Made by a program: the position numbers and the translations under genes
Shown: positions 22,922 to 34,129 of the stretch, in pieces
How the letters are laid out: every line of letters begins with the position of its first letter
How positions within the stretch are numbered: position 1 is the first letter of the stretch
Assembly (NCBI GenBank): GCA_951230915.1
Contig: OX579633.1
Coordinates: 20,742,574-20,806,573, forward strand
Direction of reading: 5' to 3'
Source: Antitrichia curtipendula
Lineage: Eukaryota; Streptophyta; Bryopsida; Hypnales; Leucodontaceae
Length of the DNA: 64,000 nucleotides
Notes under the pieces: generated by a model
The model's input: the letters and a program-made list of their open reading frames with translations, nothing else
Told to the model about the DNA's origin: nothing
Databases searched by the model: none

Positions 22922-23489
22922 TTTATTTGCTAAACCAATCTCACCATTAGTGTTTGCATATTTTAATCCCAACTTAGAATTGTTAATGTGTATGTTTTTT
23001 TTCCATCTCTGATCCACTTCTATTTATTTATTTTAATTAAAGGGTGAAAACGATATTTTCTTCTTAAAATTTTATTTTGGAGTTTATATAGTTCAGTTTT
23101 CCAATAGTTATATTTTTTAAATCAAAATCTTTAGTGCAAAAAAATTGAAGATGAGAGGATTCAAAATAATCTAGGGTGTATTACTCATCCCACTTTCATC
23201 CACTTCCTTCTACCTTCATTCAAGTTTTAACCTACATTCAACAAAAATTCATCCAAACTATCTCATCTCTCTAATAAAATCACATTCATCCATCCAAAAT
23301 TTTTTCCATTTGTCTCAAGGATCTTGCACTATTCAAACTCTAAAAAACCGTGGTTGGTGGATCTATTTTGTCTCTTTTGCAATGAAATTTTGTTTCATTG
23401 CTTTGAAAAATAATTAAAAAATTAAAAAAAATTAAAATTCTAGTAGACCAAATTAATCCCTACATTTGTAAGGCATCAAATTACTATGT
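22922..23489. other. AT-rich spacer
   Basis: No gene or intact element is recognised. CATCCACTTCC- and CATTCATCC-type phrases repeat near 23200-23295 but do not form a clear array. Confidence 0.35.
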
Positions 23490-25000
23490 TTAGTAATTTA
23501 TATATTTGAAAAATTATTTTTGAAATTTAGTTTTAGCATAAAAAATCCAATATGAAAAATGAATGATTTGATTTTTCTATTCAAAACGTTGTTCAAAGGG
23601 TTCCATTGCAAATCTTGACTTTCTAATGTCTAAGGCTTTTGGAGAAACAATCACATTATAAATAAATTAAAAAAAATTGTAGAGTAGATTTCAAGAAGTT
23701 GTAAATTGATTGGAGTTATGCATGTTATGTCTTTTAATCTCATATTTTTTTGGTGAATAATATTTGAGCTTTTTTGAGTTTTTTTTTAAACACACAAGAC
23801 AATTTTTTTTGTTTTGACATGTGAAAAGAGGATTAAAAGACTTCAAATCACTTTCACAATTTTAACACCCTCATGATAAAAAAAATTATAATCTTTCAGT
23901 CTATAAGTGATATTTTGTATTTTTCTTTTTCCATGAGATCTCTACCATGTCTAGTTTGAATTTGTATGATTATAATTTTTTTTAAATTGCTAAAACTTAT
24001 CAAAATATTGACTTTTTGTTCAATTTAACCCTTAAAGGTTTTTGACTATATTTTCACCAAAAACGTTCCAAAACTGCCATTTCTAATACATGTATCAGAT
24101 TTTAGAAAAAAAACATTTTTGGACACATGTAACCATAGGATCTTGTAGTAAACTTGTTTGAAAAGATGTGGAAAAAATTTCAGAATTTTTTCACTGAGTG
24201 GATTGCATGATATTAGTGTTTGAATTGAGAAAAATCCTTTTTTTGTCCCTACGAAAATCCGGGCAAATGCACTTCACAAGGTCACATTTATATGAAAAAA
24301 TGTCCCAAACGGTGGTTACTCTTTGGATTCATTTTTGAAGTCAAGTTGGCTATATGCTTGAAAAATTTCAGATCATTTGGATTTGTACAACATATAGGAA
24401 AAAAATGGTAAGTAGAAAGAAGTAGAAAATGATTCAAAACACTAAATTGTTAAGAATTTAATCATAGAATTACATAATGCCAATCCCAATGGTTATAATG
24501 TTGTAAAGACCTATCTACACCCAATGTTTTTTGTTTTCTTCAAAAATATTGAAAATTGAGTAAAATAAAGGACTTCAAAGTTTATTTTAGAGTAGAGATT
24601 CCATAACTACCCTCAAACTAAGAATCCTCATAACTTTTGACTCATAGATCAAAATGGAATGATTCAAAGTTTTTCGCATATATATAAATCCAAAGAACCA
24701 ATTTCAAATTTTTATTTTCTTAAAAAGTAATTTTCAAATAATGTTTTTTTCGCTGCCTAGGCTGCCCGCCGAGCATTGAAAATCACTTCTCATGCAATAA
24801 CTTTTTACCCATATAATCAAAAGTTATGAAAATTGTTGGACCTTAAAGCTACTCCTTGGGAGAATGTTTGTGTGAAATTTTCAAAGAAAAGAAAAGAAAA
24901 GAAAATCTCTGCTCATAGTGAGCTGCCCCCAAAAGCTATGTTCTCAAAAAAGCATGTTCAGTGCTTTAGGGGTTAAAGCAAATTCCTTTAAAACTTTAGT
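23490..25000 (+). mobile_element. Family C element remnant hosting a family A copy
   Basis: From about 23490 to 24024 the sequence follows the family C copy at 43201 (TGATTTTTCTATTCAAAA, a TCTTGACTTT block, a TTAATCTCATATTTTTTTGG block, AAACTTATCAAAATATTGAC). It is interrupted at 24025 by a family A element and resumes after 24976 with AGCAAATTCC, matching GAGCAAATTTC in the intact copy. The left TTAA end and the last part of the right end are not recognisable, so the limits are approximate. Confidence 0.65.
24025..24976 (+). mobile_element. Family A TTAA element nested in family C
   Basis: This is a complete 952-bp copy running from TTAACCCTTAAAGG at 24025 to GTGCTTTAGGGGTTAA at 24976. It shows AACCATAGGATCTTGTAGTA, a GGATTGCATGATATT block, GAAAATCCGGGCAAATGCAC, and the GGACTTCAAAGTTTATTTTAG block in order. 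It is almost identical, in opposite orientation, to the copy at 34197-35130 over several hundred bases, so both are young. It is non-coding. Confidence 0.9.
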
Positions 25001-25015
25001 TTCAGTAAAAAAACG

Positions 25016-25050
25016 CCCCCCCCCCCCCCCCCCCCCCCGCACACACACAT
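25016..25050 (+). repeat. Poly-C run followed by (CA)n
   Basis: At least 23 C residues are followed by GCACACACACA. Such homopolymers are prone to sequencing error, so the exact length is uncertain. Confidence 0.9.
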
Positions 25051-26250
25051 TGCAGAGGTGCCAAGGCTGAGCAGGCCTAGGGAGCCTGATTGATTATTCC
25101 TCCCCCTCCCCCCTTTTTCTTCTTTTTATCTTAATGGTCACCTTCTTTCCCCAAAAAATAAAATAAAACTTCGGAGGTAATAAAAGTTACACAAAATAAA
25201 TGTACCGGAAACTATTCTAAGTGACTAACTAACTGAGGAATCTCCGTCTCCCTATTTCGAAAGTGGCCCATTACAGTATTTGGAAATGACAACCCCAGCC
25301 AATCACATCATTGCGTTTTCACGCCGTCATTGGTTAGGCCCCCATTAAGGCAATAAATAAAAAAGATTTATCTGTCAATTTTCAGTTCTTCCCTCGTCCA
25401 ATTATAAACTGCTCCCTGTTAAAAATGGCTTCCACTCCAAAAGGGAGTTTGATCATATCAAGTCCATAAATTAAGTTAGAGTCTATAATCATGACATGGC
25501 ATGTGAGCAAATTAAAGCCAGAATAACAAAATTATATATATACGGGAATGGGTGTCAGTAGTAGTGACCACTTTGAAGATTCTGTTCATCCCCTAGTGGA
25601 TTGAGTCAGCATGACGATGAAAATTGGATGAAGATCATCCAAAAGGAGCATAGGATCCTCTGCAGCGCGTTCATGGCCATACTATTATTAATGATGGGAT
25701 GCATGATGGCAGGCTGGCATCATGTGCTGGCATGGACTGTACTGGATGATTTCTTCTCTGCCCGTTTTTAGTCTTCCCCCAAGACCCTTTTCTTTTTTCC
25801 CTTTTTCCTTAGGACTGCCCTGCCCGTTCTGTTAGCTTCCTCCCCGCAGCACTGGCTGGCCACTTTAATAGGGGGCCATAAACCCAGGTAGTCTTTTATT
25901 TCTACCTTGATTAAGGGGTACTGTACGGTAACTCTTATGGTTCATATTCAAACGACTTACTTACCTTGGGGGCCACTCTGAAAAATAAAAATTTTGATAA
26001 AAATTTGACATTCGAAAGTAATATCTAATCTTCACACGGGCTATTTTTTTTTAAAAAGAAAGAATACAACAGTCAATTATAATTTGTAAATTTGCAAAAA
26101 AAATATTATTTAAAATTATTTGGCATAATTCAATGTTTATATTCGTGACTTTTCTCATTGCAAGGGAATTGTATGATGCAACATTTTCCTGATGGTTTTC
26201 AAGTGCAAAAAATCCCATCAATAACTTATTAATGGATTCTTGAAGAAACA
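25051..26250. other. Mixed-composition spacer, no gene recognised
   Basis: This stretch is less AT-rich than its neighbours and looks unique within the window, but no open frame with a recognisable domain is present. It could contain an untranslated or regulatory segment. Nothing specific can be supported. Confidence 0.3.
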
Positions 26251-27550
26251 CAACCTTTTCTTTGTCAAAAAGACACTCAAAATTGTTGTTTCTATTGCAA
26301 AAAGCAAAAATTTAGATTCCCCCCCTCTCCCCCCCCCTTAACCCTAAAGGTTTTTGACTATGTTTACATCAAAACCACTCTAAAACTGTCATTTTTAAGA
26401 CAACCACCAAATTTTAGAAAAAAAAAATTTAGGACAAATTTAACCGTAGGATCTTTTAGTAAACTGATTTGAAAAGATGTGGTAAAAATTTCAGAAATTT
26501 CCGTTGTGTAGATTGCAAGATATTAGTGTTTGAAGTTACAAAAATCCTTTGTTTACCACTGCGAAAATCCGGGCAGCTGCACTTCATAAGGCAATATTTG
26601 TATGAAACAAAGTCCAAATGGTTGTAACTCTTTGGGTTCATTCTTCAATTCAAGTTGGCTACATGCTCAAAAAATTTCAAATCATTTGGAATTGTACAAC
26701 ATGTACAAAAAAAATAATAAGTAGAAAGAAGTAGAAAATGAGCCAAAATACTAAATTGTAAACAATTTATTTATGGAATTGAAAAATTCCAATCCTAATG
26801 GTAAAAATGTTTTTAATAAACAATCTACAACTAATGTTTCTGTTTTTTTCCCAAAATATTAAAATCTGAATTAAATAAAGGATTTCAAACTTTTTTGTAA
26901 TGTATAGATTCTATAACTAGTGGCAAACTACCCCAAACTAAAACTCCTCATAACTTTTGATTCATCAATCAAAATGGGATGATCCAAAGCTTCCCACTTA
27001 GATAAAAATCTAATAAATCAATTTTTATTTTTTATTTTTCTTAAAAGTCATTTTTAAAGAATTTTTTTGAGCTGCCCGGGCTGCCCAAAGTTCAAAGAAA
27101 TCACATATCATGCAATAACTTTTTAACCATGTAGTCAAAAGTTACAGAAATTGTTGGTCCTTAAAGCTACTCCTCAGGCACATGTTATGTGAAAATTTCC
27201 AAGAAATAAAATAAAAACTCCATCCGTAGTGAGCTGCCCAAAATCGCTATGTTGCCAAAAAACACAGTTTGATCCTTTAGGGGTTAATATCTAGACATAG
27301 GATCTTGCACTTAACTAGTGTGAGTTTGTGTGGAAGAAATTTCAGAAACTTTCACCGCGTAGATTGCAAAAGTTTTGCATTGAAAGTGAAAGAAAACTTT
27401 TCTTCTTCAACCTTGTCTAATTTGATTTTAAGACTTTGAATCTTTTTAGCTTATAAACTTTACAAAATAGATTTTGAATTAATTTTTTTATATGTTGAAG
27501 GATTGAGTTGACAGTCTTGTGTAAAAATTTACAAGAATTTTTTTTGAGTT
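26250..27550 (+). mobile_element. Family B remnant hosting a family A copy
   Basis: The left flank (TTTCTATTGCAAAAAGCAAAAA near 26289) and the right flank (CATAGGATCTTGCACTTAACTAGTGTGAG from about 27297, then a GAAATTTCAGAAACTTTCACCG block) together read as the left half of family B, split by the family A element at 26338-27287. The original left TTAA end is not clear, and the right half beyond about 27550 is lost. Limits are approximate. Confidence 0.6.
26338..27287 (+). mobile_element. Family A TTAA element nested in family B
   Basis: A complete 950-bp copy runs from TTAACCCTAAAGG at 26338 to GATCCTTTAGGGGTTAA at 27287. It contains AACCGTAGGATCTTTTAGTA, GATTGCAAGATATTAGTGTT and the GAAAATCCGGGCAGCTGCAC block. 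A C-rich run directly precedes the left TTAA. It encodes no protein. Confidence 0.88.
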
Positions 27551-28726
27551 TCATTTTGAACTCCTAAATGTCCAAGATACCAAATTTGGGTAGTTACAAA
27601 AGTTCCATGCAATGATAAAGTCATTGATTTATTTTTTTCCACATTTTTTTTAACGAGCTATGGCATGAATTCCATTCTTATAATTAATTATTAGCTTCAA
27701 AATATTAGCTTCCAAAAAAATTTAAATGGACTTTGATAGCAACTATATCTACTTAGGGGGAATGCTAGCATCTATGAGCCCATGAGCCTAGGAATTCTAT
27801 ATTATGGACACTTTCTGTGATTATAGATGTCTATAGTATTGATATGTATGTTAAAGACCTTTTCATGTTATAGTGTATTTATCTTATAGGTACATTTGTT
27901 ATTAACACCTTCAAAAGATTGTAGGTATATTACTTTACAATAAGGTTCAAGGCTTGTAGGCTAACATCTTTGCACTCATAAATCATAAATCTTTAGCATC
28001 ATTGTTTGCTATACAATGAAAAGTGAGTCTCAATATTGTATGAGAATTAGCCATGTTAGGCAAGATGGTAGCAAGGTGAAAACCAAGGTTTACAAAAAAT
28101 GAGGGAACTACTCTATTAAAAGTCATAGTCCTAAACTATTCGGAATGCCACTAATGAAACCTTTTTAGCATCAATTTTTCTACATCTTTGGAAATTAGGG
28201 CATCATGCAAATAATGAATTCATATGAACCCATTCTTAAAGGTAGTGAATAGCTACCTTGGGCAATAAGACCCTATTCCACAAGAAATTGTCATTTAAAA
28301 AAGTCCAAATGATTTTTATCATTGATTTCAATCACAAAGTTTTTGTTATGCACTATGAAATTGATCCACCGTTGAAATTTTATTTGTACAAAGTATTATT
28401 TTTCTTGGAAATTGGGGTTAAAATTTTATTTATTTAAGAAGACATCTCCTAGGTAATTGCAATGCAAGTTTGTTTATAAAGTTGATGTGTTGATTTTTAC
28501 TAAAAAGTATAAAAACTACAACATTGTAATTCATTGTTCCTCAACTTCCAACATGAAGCTTGTCATTTTGGCATCTGAAGTTTCAGGTAGCTATAATTTT
28601 TTTAAATGCTTACTCATGGACATTTAGTTCTAAAAATTTCTACATCCTTATGACTAATTGTTCTAATTTTTTGGGCACCCCATCTCCAAGTCTTGAAATC
28701 CATGATCATGTGGTTACAATTTGTGT
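27551..28726. other. AT-rich intergenic stretch, no gene seen
   Basis: No gene or bounded element is recognised between the family B remnant and the piggyBac element. Confidence 0.4.
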
Positions 28727-28742
28727 TTAACCCTTTAGGGCC
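28727..28742 (+). repeat. Left TTAA and 12-bp TIR of the piggyBac element
   Basis: TTAA target copy followed by CCCTTTAGGGCC, the exact reverse complement of the right terminus. After the twelfth base the two ends diverge. Confidence 0.95.
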
Positions 28743-29799
28743 GGAGAAGGCAAAAAACGCCTTTGTCAATTTTGAAATGAATTTTGAGTTGTGTTGCCGA
28801 ATCTGGATCATGGAGTGATCAAATAAGAACATCTAGGGTTTAGAGTTGGTTTTCTGCGGCACTTGTTAGATCAAACTTTGGAGTTACAACATGTTCTGGA
28901 GAGCATGATTCATATGCAAAGGTATTGGCAAGCCTTTGTGTTCACTGAATTTTCACTAGCAAAACACCAACAATAAGATGATGTCAAGTGACGTATTTAG
29001 GTCTGATACTGGTTGCTTCTTTGGGTTTAGGTTTTCGCGCCAACTTAGGCCTGATCCGGCGGTTTTGCAAGTCCGTTCACGAGGACATCCTATGGAACTT
29101 GTAGCCGTTGGGTTTTTACGTGTAGAGGTCTCTCATTACAAGGCGTTGGGATTGAAGGTTTTCTAACTTGTACTTGGCTAGAATGCAATACTATAATCCA
29201 AGGGTCAGCGGGCCGTGGAGGTACTCTTCCATTTGGTAGTTGAGGTCATTTATCATAGTGCCGTCAGAGTCCTGTCTAAGCGCGATCACAATCTGCCAAA
29301 GGGACCATCGCCATGAATGGAGGAAGTGGCAAGCAGGGTTGGAGCACCACCTTCTCCTTTAGTCTTGAGGTGGATTGGAGAACATTGAGTACTGGAAATT
29401 TGAAGTTTTGAGAAATTTGCTACTCCCGCCTCTGATTTTGCTGCCCAAACTTCACCGTGTACTCAGCGATGGAGATGCCAGGATACAAAAGTCGACACAT
29501 GGCTCTTGCTACCTTCCCCGACCACCTAGAAGATGGAGCTGAGCTCATTGACAATTGAATGGTAGAGGATAAGAGGAGTGAATTTGAGAGAGTGAGTGTC
29601 CTGAATTGCTTGAGTGAAAAGCATCTGCAAAATTTGCCTTTGCCATCAAAGAGTAGGCTACTTCCTGCAAACCCTGTCGCAAGAGAGTAGCGATATTTGT
29701 TTTACAGGCATATTGCAGATGTTTTAGGGTTTACCAAGAGGAAGGATTTTCCAGCAATTGTTAGTGAAGTCTCACATCGAATTTGGCCGGATTTACAAG
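28743..29799 (+). other. 5' non-coding part of the piggyBac element
   Basis: About 1.06 kb between the left TIR and the transposase start presumably holds the promoter, leader and subterminal binding sites. A 62-codon frame at 28978-29166 shows no domain. Upstream introns cannot be excluded. No TATA box was assigned. Confidence 0.45.
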
Positions 29800-32700
29800 A
29801 TGTCATCCCAAGTGACACTGAAGGAGTTGAGTAGAGCTGCTGCAAAGAAACGGCTGAGCGAGCGCAACCCAAAGACCCAATCGAGAGTCAAGCGTCAAGC
29901 AAACCCCCGCCTGCCTCAACCGAAGTTAGAGAGGATGCCATTGGCCGAAATTCACCAAATCACGACAGTAGCGGTGGTCGTGCCCGCAACAAAGGTGCAG
30001 GTGGACGAAAAGGGCGAGCAAATTCCAGTAAAGCACCACGGCATGGCAACAGAAGTGACCAGAACACATGAAAAGGGGGAGCAGCCACCAAAGCCGCGAG
30101 GACCAAGGAAAAACAAACCAAAGGCGATGACGCAAGTGGAGACTAGCGGACAACGTGCTGATACAGAGATTGATCTACTAGAGTTGGCAGAGGGAGGTGG
30201 GGCATGTAGGGGCACAAACGGTGGTCGAAGTGGCGGGAGGCGGGGAAGGGGTCATGGTGGCAGAGGTAGGGGACGTGGGAGGGGTCGAGGAAGGGGAAGA
30301 CGACAGTTCAACAATGAAGAGAATTGTAGAGATTCGGTTATAGCTCCGGAGTATTTGCAAACACCAGAGGGGTGGAGAAGACCACCAATTCTGGTGCATG
30401 GCGATCGGTCACCACCGGTTTTGAGGCCCCGACTTGATGTAGGGAGCCGTGTTGTTCGGAATATTTGGGAGGATGAAGGAGACCAATCTCCTCATGCATT
30501 GGCACTTGAGGGGTCTTTGCACTGGGCTATGAGCCCACCTGGTTTTGAATCACATGGAATTGTGAGGATTTTGCCAGAAGCAACCGATTTGATAGAAACA
30601 GAGGGAAGAGATGATGAGGTTATTGTAGACTGCAAGGAGGCAAAACATTGTGGTTGTGGGTCGACTCAACAAAATGGAGGTCATGGAGATTCACTGGATT
30701 GGTACATGAGCTGCAGTAGCCACTCTTCATCGGGTGAGGACATAATTGGAAAAAAAGTGAGAGTACCAAAAGACGTTTTCCAATACAATCCAGTCTAGTA
30801 TGAGGACCCTTTTTTTATTGGCCGGAGAAGTCACGCGCCGCTTTGTTCACAAAATAACGAGAGAGCTTATGTACATGGTCTTCTTTGAAGGCTTTTGGGG
30901 ACATTAGGCTTTACCCGCACATGAGTGTCGATTGGTAGGTGGGGGCCAATAGAACCATAGGAGACATTGCCGCAGTTTCCAAGCAAGGAAGAAATGGAAG
31001 ATTTTCCAGTGCAACTAGCCCAAGGTACACCCGCCGATGTCGGATTGGGATAGTACAAAGTCTTTGAGGGCGTCGACATTTCTGAGCTGGCTCCCGAGAA
31101 GAAGTCGGTTGCAACTTTGCATTGCGACTACCCATTATATCTTAGACTTGGTGACACGAACTTTGACGGAGTTTCAGAAGAGGAGTCGCTAGAAGACGAA
31201 TGGGTTGCACGGCATGGCGACTATGTGGGCTCTTTTGATTTAGGTAATTCTGATTGGATAGTTCCAGAAGATTTTAGTATTTCACCAGAGATTGAGAGTG
31301 TGTTGCGGGAGTCTATGAAATTTTGTCATAGATATGATGAATCTAATTGGCAAGAAACGGTGACTGAATTAGAGGGGAGCTGAGATAATTTCACAGGACC
31401 TACTCCAGATGCAGTCAGACGCAACCTTAGAAGGCTGATGGCACTACATGAGCCCTTCGAATCTTTCTGGACTCATAAGACTTTGACAGAGATTTGTAAC
31501 CAAATTAATTTGTATGCCAAATAAATAGGGGAAAAATCCATGAGAGGGGGGCTAAACGGGGGTAAGGATTGGTTTGATGTGTGTCCTGATGAGTTGAAAG
31601 GGTTCATGGGGATCTTTCTCTATATGGGGCTGAAGAAACTGCCCCAAATTAGGTCATATTGGAAAAAATGTGCTCTATTTGGATGTAGTGTCATCAAGTC
31701 GATACTAACCCGCAATAGGTTTGAGGCAATTCTAAGGTGCATTCACCTTGTAGATAATAAAAACCTAATTTGGAAAGGGTTTTCTGGTTACGATAAATTA
31801 GGTAAGGTATGATGGCTGGTAGAAGACTTTGTTAGAACTAGTCAATCTCTTTACAATTCTGAACGCCATATCACAGTAGATGAGATTATGATCAAGTATA
31901 AAGGTCACTTCTGTGATTTTCGGCAATACATGCCCGCTAAGCCAATCTAGTATGGTATTAAAATTTGGTGTGCTGCTAACTCTCAGTCTAGGTACATTTG
32001 GAATCTTCAAGTGTATTTAGGTGCTAGGGGAGAAGAATCAGAGGTTGATCAAGGTGAGCGGGTTGTTTTAGAGCTCACTGAGAACCTTAGCCACTGAGGT
32101 CATGTCATTGTGACAGATAATTTTTTTACTTCCCCTAAATTACTTGACACCATGCTCAGTAGAGGTTTATGGGGTACCGGTACTGTAAAGAGAGGTTGGG
32201 TTGGCATGCCTCCTATTTTGAAGCAATACACTACGGATGTTGAATTGACACGAGGAACCGTTTTGACGAAGATGTACCGCTCAAAGCAGATGGCAGTTAT
32301 AGTGTGGCAAGATGCCACACCCGTCTTCCTCATTAGCACATTAGTGAATCATGTGGCATCCGAGTAGCTTAGTTGTAAGCGTTGGATTGGTAGTAAGCAG
32401 AAGGATTTCTATACTAGCCCAATACTCCTTGAATATCAAAGAACATGAGAAGTGTTGATATTATAGATCAACATAGAGTACAATATACAGCCCAACTCCA
32501 GATAAGGAAGTGGTGGCATCGACTTCTTATATTCATTTTAGATTCTTCAATTGGAAATTCTTACATTTTGTACAAGGAACATGTTGAGGAAGCAGGGGTA
32601 GTGAAGCCGATGGAGAGAGAGAAGTACCAATACATGATTGCTTCGTGGTTGTGTGATCACTAGATGAAGCCAAGTAGGACTTGTAGAGAGTTCAACATCC

Positions 32701-32879
32701 AGTACAAGGGCATTCATTATCCTGCCAGCAAAGGCATGAAACATCGACAGAAGTGTAAGGTTTGTGGGAAGGTTCAAAATCGATACTATCCAAGGTGCAA
32801 TGGCGCTTATCTATGTGACAGAGATTGCTACTACAAGGTCCATACTCAAGCCCGATATGCTGCCATGGTATTGAGATGA
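29800..32879 (+). pseudogene. Degenerate piggyBac transposase with RGG-rich N-terminal region
   Basis: Transposases of this family cut and paste DNA at TTAA using three aspartates. One plus-strand frame can be followed from ATG 29800: an intact 332-codon segment with a basic start and an Arg-Gly-rich block (GRGRGRGRGRGRGR, about 30260-30300), then the transposase core (DDE_Tnp_1_7 type: ELKGFMGIFLYMGL near 31594, YGIKIW near 31951). Catalytic Asp candidates are at 31879 (VDEIMIKYKG), 32116 (TDNFFTS) and 32457 (SVDIIDQ). A C-terminal Cys-rich zinc-binding-like segment follows (CKVCGK, then further Cys and His, 32755-32850). In-frame stops occur at 30796, 30886, 30922, 30958, 31051, 31381, 31522, 31810, 31948, 32095 and 32365. 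A one-base frame change lies near 32445 and another stop at 32661. The gene cannot make active enzyme. The frame after the last stop stays open to 33071, so the true end is uncertain. Confidence 0.9.
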
Positions 32880-34079
32880 AGGCAGGGCCGTTTGGAATGT
32901 ACAGGTAGCCCCCAAAGGTTGAGTGAGTCGGATCCCCTTTTATTGTCCCTGTCGGTGAAGTTGTCCCTGCCGTGGAAGTTGAACTGCTCCGACATCAACG
33001 TTGATTGTTTGCTTGAGGGACAGTATAGTCCAGAGTTGCTTTCGTACCTAGCATGGCTTGCTAGGAACTAGAGAAGCTTAGCAATCATTCATGTAGGGTG
33101 CATGTGCTTCCATTTTGAACTCTGCTGTGAATTGTTTTCAGCAAATCTACCGTCAAGAGTGAACTTACAACGGTGATGGATGTTTCCTTGGCTGTTGGTT
33201 TTGTAGCCAAAACGGTTATTGGTTCTTTATAAGCCACTTTCAGACAACTAATTTTGCAGCGGTATAATTTATACATCAAATATGATAGTATTTTGCCTTT
33301 CCTTTGTTTACAATGGCGTGCGTACATGTTTTTGTACAACCACGCCAAATTCCCGTGAAAGCTTGGGAATGGCTTCGCGCTAGCAGGAACGCGAGGTTGT
33401 TGAACGGGTCGGGTACATTTTTCCATGGGTTTCTGCCGGCAGTTGGCCGGGTCCAGGGTGCCACGGCAATGCCCGGCTTGATGAAGCTTCGGTTGGGCCC
33501 CTCCCACCCGGACTTTTGATCAGTTTGAATGTCTCACATTCGGAATGAATTCTAACTTGTGACAGTGCTTTTACAGAAATTCATAGTTGTACATCAGCAC
33601 TAATCAAAGTACTTGACCGGTTGAATTTCCAAACATCATGAATCTCATTTTTTTTAAATTACTCCTGATTTCGTATGTTTTTTGTACGATTTCTGGCTCA
33701 TAAACCCCCGTACCTTTCTTGATCTGGCTACAGCAGATCGTAAGCCTTCTTGCCAAAATTCCACCGTAAGACCGTTCATCATATCACACTCTCCAGAATC
33801 CCATAGTTTGAAGTTTTGATTCTCCGTAAGGTGCAAGCAGGAGCCGATCGCAAAACTTGTACGATCCACAATCATCAGTCGTACACCGTAGCGGCACCTT
33901 CTACTTCAACAATGCAGTATCTATCTCAACCAAACATGTCCCAAAAATTTACGTGCCGAACTTCAGCCGTTGCTATTTACATCGATACGGTTAGATTTTG
34001 CCTCCGACATCAGATCCAACCACTGAAAATGAAAACACAATTTGTTGTTTCTAGCGCAGAACACCTTTGGAAAGCAGGT
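32880..34079 (+). other. 3' non-coding part of the piggyBac element
   Basis: The region between the transposase end and the right TIR presumably holds the 3' UTR and right subterminal sequences. Frames on both strands (for example 33085-33507 minus and 33816-34103 plus) have no recognisable domain. The frame directly after the stop at 32877 remains open to 33071 and could be an extended C-terminus. Confidence 0.5.
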
Positions 34080-34095
34080 GGCCCTAAAGGGTTAA
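34080..34095 (+). repeat. Right 12-bp TIR and TTAA of the piggyBac element
   Basis: GGCCCTAAAGGG followed by TTAA, mirroring the left terminus exactly over 12 bp. Confidence 0.95.
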
Positions 34096-34129
34096 GCTTT
34101 TAAAATTAATCTCATAGCTTATGTTCTTA

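Larger units (their letters stand above)
28727..34095 (+). mobile_element. Full-length piggyBac superfamily transposon
   Basis: The element is 5,369 bp including the TTAA duplications (28727-28730 and 34092-34095). Directly inside are perfect 12-bp terminal inverted repeats, CCCTTTAGGGCC at 28731-28742 and GGCCCTAAAGGG at 34080-34091. A TTAA target site and TIRs starting CCC are diagnostic of piggyBac. The interior holds one long degenerate transposase gene on the plus strand, with about 1.1 kb of 5' and 1.2 kb of 3' non-coding sequence. Base composition is richer in GC than the surrounding AT-rich DNA. The ends are intact, so it might still be moved by a compatible transposase, but its own gene is dead. 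The termini differ from those of the MITEs in the window. Confidence 0.93.

Noticed and set aside
33085..33519. Frames in the 3' part of the piggyBac element
   Set aside because: No recognisable domain on either strand. They overlap each other and are probably untranslated element sequence.
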